DNA of 64,000 bases from Elusimicrobia bacterium RIFOXYA12_FULL_51_18 (GTDB taxonomy: Bacteria; Elusimicrobiota; Elusimicrobia; Elusimicrobiales; UBA9959): assembly GCA_001800245.1 (NCBI GenBank), contig MGVA01000028.1, positions 118,452-182,451 on the forward strand, read 5' to 3'. Positions 1 through 8,246 of this stretch are shown here, piece by piece. Each line of letters opens with the position of its first letter. The stretch's first letter is position 1. Below the pieces are notes generated by a model. It did not search any database and had not been told where the DNA came from. It saw only the letters and a list, made by a program, of their open reading frames with translations. A program made the position numbers and the translations under genes.

Positions 1-107
1 GGGTCCCGCTTCCGGCGCAGTTTGCCGGCATCGCGCTGGGATTGTCGCTTTGGAAAGTGGCGTCGGCGGATAAACTTGGTGAAATGAGGAACTATGTCCA
101 ACATTAA
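1..107 (+). CDS. C-terminal end of an upstream CDS running off the window edge
   Basis: Frame 3 is open: VPLPAQFAGIALGLSLWKVASADKLGEMRNYVQH*, stop TAA at 105-107, overlapping the start of the next ORF at 94. Confidence 0.5.
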   Translation, partial: VPLPAQFAGIALGLSLWKVASADKLGEMRNYVQH

Positions 108-1431
108 ATTCCGCGAACTATCGGAACAGGGTATTGCTGTCGCCCGGAAGCTGGTTTCCGATAAACCCGTATATGGGTCTCAAATTTCTCTGCCGGCAGG
201 ATTTACTTTTGAAGATCTGTTAATTGAAAAGTCCAAGTCCTTGGGCAACCGACAAATTGAATTTTTTGAGATGCTGTGTAATAAAAGAATTACGGGTTTT
301 TGTTATTACGTGATACGTGAGAGAAGCCGTGCCGCTGAAATCGCGACAATTTTTTTGCCGGAGTATCGCGGAATGGGTCTTGGCCGCAAAACCATCGTTT
401 TCATGCGAAAACATGCGACACGCTACTATCCGAAACTTCTCCGTATGGAAGCAACCGCTTCTTCCTCCAATCCTGCCGCTATCTCGACGCTTCTTTCCGG
501 TGGTTTCAAGCTTGAGGGGGTTCTAGTTGCCGGCTATGTCCGGGGCGGCCAGATCAGCGATGCGCTACTCTTCGGAATACTTTTAGGTGAAGGGGAAAAG
601 CATGTTTCCAGCATGTACCGCTTTGACTCGTTTAAAGACAAAAAAAAGGAAAAATCCCGGCTTATAGCCCAGGGGAAAATTATTATAAACCATGAGGCGA
701 AATTGATCCGGGATATGGGCAACTATGCCAGGTTTGCCAATGCCGGACAAATTATAGACGTGGGATGCGGTTTCGGACAGTTTGCGGCCTGGCTGGCGGC
801 AGAATTTCCGGCAGTAAAAAGTATTGTCGGGGTGGACTCTTCCAAAGATATGATACGGGAATCCGCCGCCGCGGGGTTGGAACGGGTTAAATTAGTCTGT
901 TTGGACGGACTAAGATTTCTTGAAATGCTGCCGGCCGGAAAAACGGATATAGTGTGCCTGCGTTTCGTGATAAATCATATACCCGTCAGGCTTTGGGTCC
1001 GATGGCTTATTGCGGCGAGGCGCTGTTTAAAGTCGGGCGGACTTGTGCATCTTACGCTCGCAGACGCTAACTACTACAAGACCTATCCGTCACTCCCAAT
1101 GTTTGACTTGATATTCAAGCATAAGGAACTGTTGCGTGAGAAGAACGGCGGCATCTGGAACGCTCCGTCCATTATCGGGAGAGAGTTGCACGCCGCCGGG
1201 TATCGGCACATTAATCAGCAGTCGGTTTGCCTGACCACGGAAGATATGGGTGTTCGCGACTATGCCGCAAGCGTCGGCGACCAGTTTGTGTGGGGTATAG
1301 AAAGCGCCTGGGGAAAGACCGGAGAGCTTGCTCGGCGATCCCTTATCGAGGCGTCAGGCCGGGATGACTTCTGGGGGGAGGTTAAGATCGGTATCCATGC
1401 GGGGGAAAAACAAAAACGGGATTCTTTATGA
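94..1431 (+). CDS. Fusion of GNAT-like N-acetyltransferase domain and class I SAM-dependent methyltransferase
   Basis: N-terminal GNAT-like segment (IFLPEYRGMGLGRKTIVFM); C-terminal SAM motif (IIDVGCGFGQFAAWLA...VGVDSS). Stop overlaps the next start (ATGA). Confidence 0.75.
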   Translation: MSNIKFRELSEQGIAVARKLVSDKPVYGSQISLPAGFTFEDLLIEKSKSLGNRQIEFFEMLCNKRITGFCYYVIRERSRAAEIATIFLPEYRGMGLGRKTIVFMRKHATRYYPKLLRMEATASSSNPAAISTLLSGGFKLEGVLVAGYVRGGQISDALLFGILLGEGEKHVSSMYRFDSFKDKKKEKSRLIAQGKIIINHEAKLIRDMGNYARFANAGQIIDVGCGFGQFAAWLAAEFPAVKSIVGVDSSKDMIRESAAAGLERVKLVCLDGLRFLEMLPAGKTDIVCLRFVINHIPVRLWVRWLIAARRCLKSGGLVHLTLADANYYKTYPSLPMFDLIFKHKELLREKNGGIWNAPSIIGRELHAAGYRHINQQSVCLTTEDMGVRDYAASVGDQFVWGIESAWGKTGELARRSLIEASGRDDFWGEVKIGIHAGEKQKRDSL

Positions 1432-4049
1432 ACAAGACCCTGAAAGTATTGGTCACGGTCAATGCGCTTTTATGCCAGCTGCTTCCCGGATCTGAGGCGG
1501 TAGGGCAGGTGTACAAGCCTGATATAAGCAATGTGGAAGTGGAAATTCTATCCCCTGTTTCCAGGGGGAAACAGAATTATCAGGGGCTTTCGGCCGCGGA
1601 GTTCGCGATGGTGACGAAAGGCGTGACCAAAGCGCGGTTTTCATTCCCTATCAAAATCCCCGTGGATTTGTGCTCAAGAGAGGACCTCGGTCTTTTCCTC
1701 GGCGTTATTTATGATCAGGACCGGGTTTTTTTTAATGGGGAGCTTATAGGTATTACCGCCGACCCCGAGAATGTGAGTTTGCGCAAAACCGCAAAGCCAA
1801 GGCTTTATCTTGTTCCGAAGAAGTTGCGCAACTGTCGTGGGGATAATATTGTGGCAATCGAGGCAAAAAGCCTGGTAGGGCGGCGCCTTGGCCCTTTCGG
1901 CGGAAATATTATGTTGGGGGCATGGTGGGAACTTGAGCAAAAATCCGACATGATGCAGGAATATTTGCTGCTTTTCAGGGAAATAGGCTTTTTAATTCTG
2001 GCTATTTCGCTTGTGTTGATGGCGCTATTTGAAAAATATTCGCAAAATCAACTGCAGATAGCTTTTGTATCATTTTCGTTTTGGGCGGGTCTCATGTGCG
2101 TAAGCCTAAGCGGCTGGTTATTCACATTTACGAATCACCCCAAAATTCTTTATCAGGTACACACTGTTCTTGTGTGCGTGATGCTGGTTGAGTTTGTCCG
2201 GATGCTGGCCCTATACACCAGGACCCCGTACATGTCCGGATTGTCGCACTGGTGGTCGGGTCTGGGTTCGGCGGCTGTGTTTTATGTGCTATTCCTATCG
2301 ACAGGATGGGTAGCGCTCATTCCGTTTTATAAATTAATTCTTTTAGGATTTATATCCCTGGCGGCGCTTCTTTTTGTTTCGGGTTTAGCCAGAAAGAGCT
2401 TTGCCGGAAGCGGGTTGCAAAGAATTTTATTATTTATGATCCTGATCGGAGTCGCATCGGATACGGCGCGTATTTGGGGAGTACATTCCGGGCCGAATAT
2501 TTCCGCATACCTTATAGGAGTTTCAATACTGGGCATCGGACTTTCGCTCGCTTCCGACCTGGTCGCGGTTTTTAAAATGGCGGATGACGCGCGGCGTCTT
2601 CAGCAGGAAAAAAACCGGCAGGAAATCTTTAACGATATCGCTCACCAGGTCGCGCATGATATCCGGTCGCCCTTGTCTGCCTTGGATGCCGCGCTGAAGA
2701 ACACAGAACAGATGCCTGAGGAACAACGCATTATGGTGCGTCACGCGGTCAACCGCATTCGTGACATCGCCACTAATCTTATTGAAAAGAGCCGCCAAAG
2801 GCTTGGTGCTGACCCGGTATCCGGCAATGCCGCAGGCGGCCGCCAGGACCTGGGGGAGCCTCTCCAAACATGCCTTCTCTCAAACTTGGTTGATCCCGTG
2901 GTTACGGAAAAACGTCTTCAGTTTAAGTCAAGGCCGGGGATCAATATTGATTTTGAACTGACAGTAAGATCTTACGGCCTGTTCGCAAAAATCCAGCCGG
3001 TGGAATTCCAGCGTCTGGTTTCCAATCTTATCAACAACGCCGTTGAAGCGTTGGGAGAGAAAGGCGCGGTTAATCTCTGGCTGAACTCGGAAAATGGGAA
3101 TGTGGTTTTTACAATATCTGATAACGGCAAAGGGGTAGCACCCGAAATTTTGGCCCGGCTTGGCCAAAAGGGAGAGACGCATGGGAAAGTCGGCGGGTCC
3201 GGTTTAGGCTTATTTCATGCAAAAACCGCGGCTGTGAACTGGGGCGGTAGTCTGGAAATGGCCTCAGAACCAGGAAAGGGGACCACGGTCAAGATTAAAC
3301 TGCCAAGTGCCGAAGTTCCGGAAGATTTCATGCTGGAGTTGCCGCTTGCCGCGGGTTGGCCGGTTGTTGTGCTGGATGATGACGCTAGTATCCATCAGGT
3401 ATGGAAAGGCAGATTCGAGTCCGTCAGGGTTAAAGAGCGGGGTATCGAAGTGTCGCATTTTAGAGAGCCGGATCAATTGCGCGCATGGGTAAAAGACAAT
3501 CCGGAAAAGGCTCGAAATACCCTATACCTCTTCGACTATGAACTTTTGGGGTTCAAGGAAACGGGACTGAGTCTTGCGCGGGAACTGAACATCGCATCTG
3601 AAGTTGTGTTGGTCACCAGCCGTTATGAGGAAAAACAGGTCATAGAAGAGTGCAGGCGCCTGAAGATACGGCTGCTTCCTAAAGGCTTGTCCGGTTTTGT
3701 TCCCATTTCCATTCAATCCCCGCTGAAGAATGCGGCCGCGGTTTTAGTAGATGATGATGCCTTGGTGCACATGACCTGGAAAGTGGCGGCTAAAACCAAA
3801 GGCATAGATTTAAAAGTTTTTAAAACCCCGGCTGATTTTTTTGCAAATATTGATGCTTTTCCAAAAAACACTCCTATCTACATAGATTCCGAATTAGGCA
3901 ACGGTTTAAAAGGAGAAGAGATAGCCAAAACCATACATGAAAAAGGTTTTGAAACTATTTATCTGGAAACAGGACACCCGCCCGGTTCTTTCGCCAAAGT
4001 GCCATGGATAAAAGATGTGCTAAGCAAAGATCCTCCCTGGGCGGCATAA
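1428..4049 (+). CDS. Multi-TM hybrid sensor histidine kinase with two C-terminal receiver-like domains
   Basis: Several TM helices, H-box AHDIRSPLSALDAAL, HATPase motifs NLINNAVEAL / DNGKGVAPE / GGSGLGL, then two receiver-like domains (VVVLDDDAS...LFDYEL...VTS...LPK; VLVDDDALV...YIDSEL). Confidence 0.85.
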   Translation: MNKTLKVLVTVNALLCQLLPGSEAVGQVYKPDISNVEVEILSPVSRGKQNYQGLSAAEFAMVTKGVTKARFSFPIKIPVDLCSREDLGLFLGVIYDQDRVFFNGELIGITADPENVSLRKTAKPRLYLVPKKLRNCRGDNIVAIEAKSLVGRRLGPFGGNIMLGAWWELEQKSDMMQEYLLLFREIGFLILAISLVLMALFEKYSQNQLQIAFVSFSFWAGLMCVSLSGWLFTFTNHPKILYQVHTVLVCVMLVEFVRMLALYTRTPYMSGLSHWWSGLGSAAVFYVLFLSTGWVALIPFYKLILLGFISLAALLFVSGLARKSFAGSGLQRILLFMILIGVASDTARIWGVHSGPNISAYLIGVSILGIGLSLASDLVAVFKMADDARRLQQEKNRQEIFNDIAHQVAHDIRSPLSALDAALKNTEQMPEEQRIMVRHAVNRIRDIATNLIEKSRQRLGADPVSGNAAGGRQDLGEPLQTCLLSNLVDPVVTEKRLQFKSRPGINIDFELTVRSYGLFAKIQPVEFQRLVSNLINNAVEALGEKGAVNLWLNSENGNVVFTISDNGKGVAPEILARLGQKGETHGKVGGSGLGLFHAKTAAVNWGGSLEMASEPGKGTTVKIKLPSAEVPEDFMLELPLAAGWPVVVLDDDASIHQVWKGRFESVRVKERGIEVSHFREPDQLRAWVKDNPEKARNTLYLFDYELLGFKETGLSLARELNIASEVVLVTSRYEEKQVIEECRRLKIRLLPKGLSGFVPISIQSPLKNAAAVLVDDDALVHMTWKVAAKTKGIDLKVFKTPADFFANIDAFPKNTPIYIDSELGNGLKGEEIAKTIHEKGFETIYLETGHPPGSFAKVPWIKDVLSKDPPWAA

Positions 4050-4142
4050 AAATCGCAAGTATGTTATCCATGCCGCTTATATTTTAGTCGGTGCGGTAGC
4101 CCCTTGCCAAAAGCCGTTTTGCATGCTAGGCTATACTAATAA

Positions 4143-4160
4143 TTACCAATATTTTGGTAA
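4143..4160. promoter_or_regulatory. Perfect inverted repeat TTACCAA-TATT-TTGGTAA, candidate AbiEi operator
   Basis: 7-bp arms with 4-bp spacer, 12 bp upstream of the abiEi start, just downstream of a TATACT -10-like hexamer (4132-4137). Confidence 0.6.
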
Positions 4161-4172
4161 CTTTAGGTATAT

Positions 4173-4811
4173 ATGAACTTCCACTCATTCAAGGCCGCCA
4201 TCCAAAGCGTGCCGGTATTCTCCGGTAGTGATGCCGCCAGACTAGGCGAGCGTCAGACGATGTATAACCAGCTCAACAACTGGCGGCGCAAAGGACTTAT
4301 CATTCAGTTGAAGCGCGGACTCTATATCCTCGGTGAAGCCAACCGGAAGATGCGACCCAGCGGACTATTTCTATCCAGCCAGCTCTATGCGCCTTCCTAT
4401 GTAAGCCTGGAATATGCCCTGGGACTCCATGGACTAATCCCCGAAATGGTAATGACAATTACCGCAGTTACTACCAAAAACCCATCCGGATTCAAAACCC
4501 CGCTTGGCGCCTTTGAATACCAGCACATCAAACGCGAAGCCTTCAGGGGGTTCAAAGCAGTCAAGGATCCGGCAGGCCTAACCTATTTCCTTGCGGAGCC
4601 GGAGAAGGCCATTGTCGACTTTATCTATCTGAATCTCCCCCGATTTAAAAGAGGCTACAGTGATGTATTCGGCCAGTCATACCGGTTCCAGAATCTGGAA
4701 ATACTCAATCTAAAGAAGCTCATGTTTTACACAGGTCTGTTCAACAATGCGAAGCTCAACGATGTGGCCAAGGAGTTCTGTCGCTTTGCCAAGGAGGCAC
4801 GAAAGTCATGA
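4173..4811 (+). CDS. abiEi: AbiEi-family antitoxin / transcriptional regulator (type IV TA)
   Basis: N-terminal wHTH-like segment (NNWRRKGLIIQLKRGLYIL) and AbiEi-like core (YVSLEYALGLHGLIPE...FLAEPEKAIVDFIYL); overlaps abiEii. Confidence 0.85.
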   Translation: MNFHSFKAAIQSVPVFSGSDAARLGERQTMYNQLNNWRRKGLIIQLKRGLYILGEANRKMRPSGLFLSSQLYAPSYVSLEYALGLHGLIPEMVMTITAVTTKNPSGFKTPLGAFEYQHIKREAFRGFKAVKDPAGLTYFLAEPEKAIVDFIYLNLPRFKRGYSDVFGQSYRFQNLEILNLKKLMFYTGLFNNAKLNDVAKEFCRFAKEARKS

Positions 4812-5617
4812 TTGAAGTCTTGAAACAGCAAATCAATGGTTCCATGCCGCCGGAGGAACAGCTCAACCGGACGCGAGAGTTTCTGCAAATCATGGCACTG
4901 AAGAACCTTTTCGACCAGAATGCCTTTGAGAATATCGCATTTACCGGCGGGACCGCTCTAAGGATCCTGCATGATACCCGACGCTTCTCCGAGGATTTGG
5001 ACTTTTCTCTCGTCGATACCAAGGCCTACGATTTTAAAACGCTCACCGCCGGCCTGATCAGGCATTTCAAGCTGAACAACCTGGAGGTGGACTGCAAGCC
5101 GAAGATGGACAAGACCGTGCATAGCGCCTTCCTCAAGTTCCCCGGCATCCTGCAAGAGCTTGGGTTAGGCGCGTTTGCGGAACAGAAGCTATCCATTAAG
5201 CTTGAGGTGGACACCAATCCCCCCAAGGGGGGGCGGCTGGCCGAAACCACGCTGAACAAGACCTACATCTTCAGCGTCAAACACTTCGATCTGCCCTCCA
5301 TGTTTGCCACCAAGCTCCACGCTTGTTTTTTCAGGAAATATACCAAGGGCCGTGACTTCTACGACTTGGTCTGGTATCTGGGCCGGAAAGTCTCCCCCAA
5401 CCTGAACTTGCTGAACAACGCCATCCGGCAAACCGAGAAGAAGGCGCTGGGGATCACCACCGCCAACTTAAAGGGCTTCATGTTGGGCAAGTTTGATCAT
5501 GTTGACTTTAACGCTGCGGTCGCGGATGTACAACGCTTTATTCTGGACAAGAATGAGCTTCGGGTCATCAACAAGAACGCCCTGAGCGCACTTGTCTCCG
5601 GGATGGACTGGAAATAA
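4808..5617 (+). CDS. abiEii: AbiEii/AbiGii-family nucleotidyltransferase toxin
   Basis: Nucleotidyltransferase motif FTGGTALRILHDTRRFSEDLDFSL; coupled to the AbiEi-like gene. Confidence 0.88.
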   Translation: MIEVLKQQINGSMPPEEQLNRTREFLQIMALKNLFDQNAFENIAFTGGTALRILHDTRRFSEDLDFSLVDTKAYDFKTLTAGLIRHFKLNNLEVDCKPKMDKTVHSAFLKFPGILQELGLGAFAEQKLSIKLEVDTNPPKGGRLAETTLNKTYIFSVKHFDLPSMFATKLHACFFRKYTKGRDFYDLVWYLGRKVSPNLNLLNNAIRQTEKKALGITTANLKGFMLGKFDHVDFNAAVADVQRFILDKNELRVINKNALSALVSGMDWK

Positions 5618-5637
5618 GAATTAACATATACCGAGTC

Positions 5638-5709
5638 CTAGTGTAGTGCGTTTCACATATCTTTACATTTGAAGGCTCAGATTTGAGCCGGATGCGAGGC
5701 GCGACGAGC
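5638..5709 (+). repeat. Partial copy of repeat family A (CTAGTGTAGTGCG...)
   Basis: 72 bp matching 42773-42844 with two mismatches by eye; contains hairpin GGCTCA-GATT-TGAGCC (5674-5689). Confidence 0.85.
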
Positions 5710-5726
5710 AGGTTCGGCTAACATAG

Positions 5727-5950
5727 TCCTCCCTGCTAAAGGCCGGCATAAGCGGGTTCCACTTCCATGACCTGCGCCCATACCTTCGCCAGCTACTTCA
5801 TAATGCGTACAGGCAACCTGCTGTCCATACAGAACCTCCTGGGGCATTCTACGCCCCTTCTGACACAGCGCTATGCCCACCTGTACAACGCGCATTTAAA
5901 GGAGAATATGGAGAAACTGGACGCTGGATGGTCACCTGTATGGACACTTG
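5727..5950 (+). pseudogene. Tyrosine recombinase/integrase C-terminal remnant with a frameshift in the HxxR box
   Basis: SSLLKAGISGFHFHDLR (frame of 5757) continues as HTFASYFIMRTGNLLSIQNLLGHSTPLLTQRYAHL one frame over, with one extra C near 5777-5778. In-frame stop TAG at 5724. No N-terminal domain. Confidence 0.85.
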
Positions 5951-6018
5951 GCCCGTCGAGCGCCTTAACTCCGATTCAGAAAAATGCTAACATTAACAAT
6001 GAAGAAGATACCACAGAT

Positions 6019-6090
6019 GCCGCGGTAGCTCAGTGGTAGAGCACTGGTCTGAAAAACCAGGTGTCGTTGGTTCGATCCCAACTCGCGGCA
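6019..6090 (+). tRNA. tRNA-Phe (GAA)
   Basis: Acceptor GCCGCGG/TCGCGGC, D-arm GCTC...GAGC, anticodon arm CTGGT-CTGAAAA-ACCAG, T-arm GTTGG-TTCGATC-CCAAC, discriminator A, no encoded CCA. Confidence 0.95.
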
Positions 6091-6185
6091 CGTTTTAATG
6101 TTGTTCTCCCAACCGGAGCCGATGGCCGTCAGGCGGCGGCCCAGCAAAGGACCAGGATGCATTTTAGGAAGGATAACTGAGAACT

Positions 6186-6557
6186 ATGCCCCTTGTAAGC
6201 AAGATCCTTATAGCCGACGATGACAATGAGATGCGGGAAAGCCTTGTGGCGCTGCTGACGCAGGCCGGCTATCTTGTAATAGAGGCGGAGAACGGCCTGG
6301 AAGCCGTGCAGTCGGCGAAAAAAGAGCTCCCGGCTCTTATTCTCCTGGACATTCACATGCCTAAGATGAATGGGTTGGAAGCCTGCAAGGTTATAAAGTC
6401 CGATCAGATCACCAAACACATCCCTGTTGTAATGCTGACCGTAGAAGGGAGCATAGCGGAGATCCAGGAAGCTATAGGTTACGGCGCCCGGACCTACCTG
6501 ACCAAGCCCTCCAGCAAAGAAGAGATCCTTAAAGTAGTAAAAGGAGTTCTTTGCTAG
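6186..6557 (+). CDS. Single-domain response regulator (CheY-like)
   Basis: ILIADDDNEM...LILLDIHMPKMNG...VVMLT...YLTKP. Confidence 0.92.
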   Translation: MPLVSKILIADDDNEMRESLVALLTQAGYLVIEAENGLEAVQSAKKELPALILLDIHMPKMNGLEACKVIKSDQITKHIPVVMLTVEGSIAEIQEAIGYGARTYLTKPSSKEEILKVVKGVLC

Positions 6558-6730
6558 TCTGTGATTGCATCGGAACCATGCCAGGTGATTAATTTAAAAG
6601 TGGATCCCGCCGTAACTATTTTCCCATATAAGATAAAACACCGCCTTTTTAGATCCTCGAAGGGGCCCGGATTCAAATTTGAGCTTCCAAATGCCCGTAC
6701 GATTCCATTACAGGCCTTAATCTGGGGGGA

Positions 6731-8164
6731 TTGATGGTTTGCCGGTTTAGCCTGTTGAATGTCTGGAAACCCATCCTTATCGCGTCGCTTTGCTGCGCCG
6801 CTTTTTGGCCCACTCTGCGTGTCGGATTCATGCTCGATGACCCGTTCCTGCTCCGTGCGGTCGAACGCGCCCCGGCTCTGAGCCTCAAGGGCCTGCGGTC
6901 CGATTTTACCGATAATGTTTACAAAGAGCCGGGTACGTTCTACTACCGCCCTCTTTTATCGGTAATGGTCCGGCTGGAATACTTTTTCTGGGGCCGGAAT
7001 CCGGCTGGTTATCATGTCGTTTCTCTGTTGTTCCACATAGCAAACGCCATACTTGTCTTTTCCCTATTGACATTGCTTGAGTTCGAGCCACATGTCGCTC
7101 TCTTTACCGCCTGCCTCTTCGCGGTGAACCCGGTCATCGTAGACGATCTATTGGCCGCCACGGGGGGGGAGTCAATGGCTAATTTTTTCCTCCTTACCGC
7201 GCTTATCCTGTATTTAAATAAAAAATGCGCCTGGGCCTGGCTGGTGTCTTTCCCCGCGCTGTTCGCGAAAGAGAGCAATGTCATGCTTCCGGCGCTCTTG
7301 CTCCTATGCTTTGTCTATCAGGGGCGTATTCGAAAGGAGTACTGGAAAGTTCTGTCGCTGCTGCCGGTGTGCGGTTTTTTTCTTGTCATGCGTCATTGCT
7401 ATGTCGCTTCTCCGGAGGATATCGCGGTGTTTCCAATGCTGAGGTTTATGCTGGAGGCTTTTCCGCGCATCGTTTTTTATTATCTGCGGGTCTTGTTGTT
7501 TCCCTGGGAACTTGAAACCTGGCCGCCTGTTTTTCCTTTGTCGCCTTTCTGGTTCCTTATTCTTCCCGGCGGCGCGGCTTTTATCGCCGGTTTGTTCATG
7601 CTGCCGGTCCGCAGGCGGATCACGGCGTTTTGCGTGGGCTGGTTTTTTCTGCTGATGGCGCCGCGGATCCCCGCCATTCTGCATAATCAGGTGCTTATGG
7701 ATAAGTGGATCTTTATGGCGTCGCCGGCGGTCTTTGCGCTGCTGCTTGCTCTTCTTGTGAAGATCTGGGATCACCCCTCGCCTTATCTGCGAGCTCTCCC
7801 CCGGGGCGCGGTTGCGGTAATAATCATTTTTTGGGCGTCCCTGGCGCAGGCCAACGTCAAATTAAGAGGCTCTGATGAGAAAAATTATCGGTGGACGATT
7901 CGCAACGGCCCCCGGAGTTTCGCGAGTTATCGTCTGGGCGTGATCTTATTGCAGGAGGGCCGGGCGGAGGAGGCGGTCCAGGTCTTAGAGCCTCTGCCCG
8001 GGCTATACCCGGACCAGCCGGATCACCAGAACGCATACGCTATGGCCTTGTGGCATAGCGGCCGACACAAAGAAGCGCGGATACTCATGGAGGCTCTGGA
8101 AAAGAGCTATCCCGGATCAGCGGCGATAAAAGAAAACGCCGCAAGAATTCGCGCCGGACGTTAA
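6731..8164 (+). CDS. Multi-spanning membrane protein with C-terminal TPR-like repeats (TMTC/glycosyltransferase-like)
   Basis: N-terminal LDDPFLLRAV and many TM helices; C-terminal LGVILLQEGRAEEAVQVLEPL...NAYAMALWHSGRHKEARILMEAL. Confidence 0.65.
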   Translation: MMVCRFSLLNVWKPILIASLCCAAFWPTLRVGFMLDDPFLLRAVERAPALSLKGLRSDFTDNVYKEPGTFYYRPLLSVMVRLEYFFWGRNPAGYHVVSLLFHIANAILVFSLLTLLEFEPHVALFTACLFAVNPVIVDDLLAATGGESMANFFLLTALILYLNKKCAWAWLVSFPALFAKESNVMLPALLLLCFVYQGRIRKEYWKVLSLLPVCGFFLVMRHCYVASPEDIAVFPMLRFMLEAFPRIVFYYLRVLLFPWELETWPPVFPLSPFWFLILPGGAAFIAGLFMLPVRRRITAFCVGWFFLLMAPRIPAILHNQVLMDKWIFMASPAVFALLLALLVKIWDHPSPYLRALPRGAVAVIIIFWASLAQANVKLRGSDEKNYRWTIRNGPRSFASYRLGVILLQEGRAEEAVQVLEPLPGLYPDQPDHQNAYAMALWHSGRHKEARILMEALEKSYPGSAAIKENAARIRAGR

Positions 8165-8213
8165 CCCGAATCCCGCAGTTCAACAGTTCCGCGAAGGGAA
8201 AAATTCAACTGAA
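8161..8213 (+). repeat. Truncated copy of TTAA-ended repeat family C
   Basis: TTAACCCGAATCCCGCAGTTCAAC (8161-8184) is the reverse complement of 58507-58530 with one mismatch; TCCGCGAAGGGAAAAATTCAACTGAA (8188-8213) matches the other side of the same element. Confidence 0.8.
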
Positions 8214-8246
8214 ATAATTTTCCGAGTTCCGAACGGGGAATCCGGG

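Noticed and set aside
6110-6150. Possible fourth family C copy after tRNA-Phe (GATGGCCGTCAGGCGGCGGCCC)
   Set aside because: Only about 11 contiguous bases match the element and none of the ends is present.
7304-7774. 156-aa minus-strand ORF
   Set aside because: Antisense to the hydrophobic 6731-8164 protein; the R/K/Q/H-rich composition is a typical shadow of membrane-protein coding.
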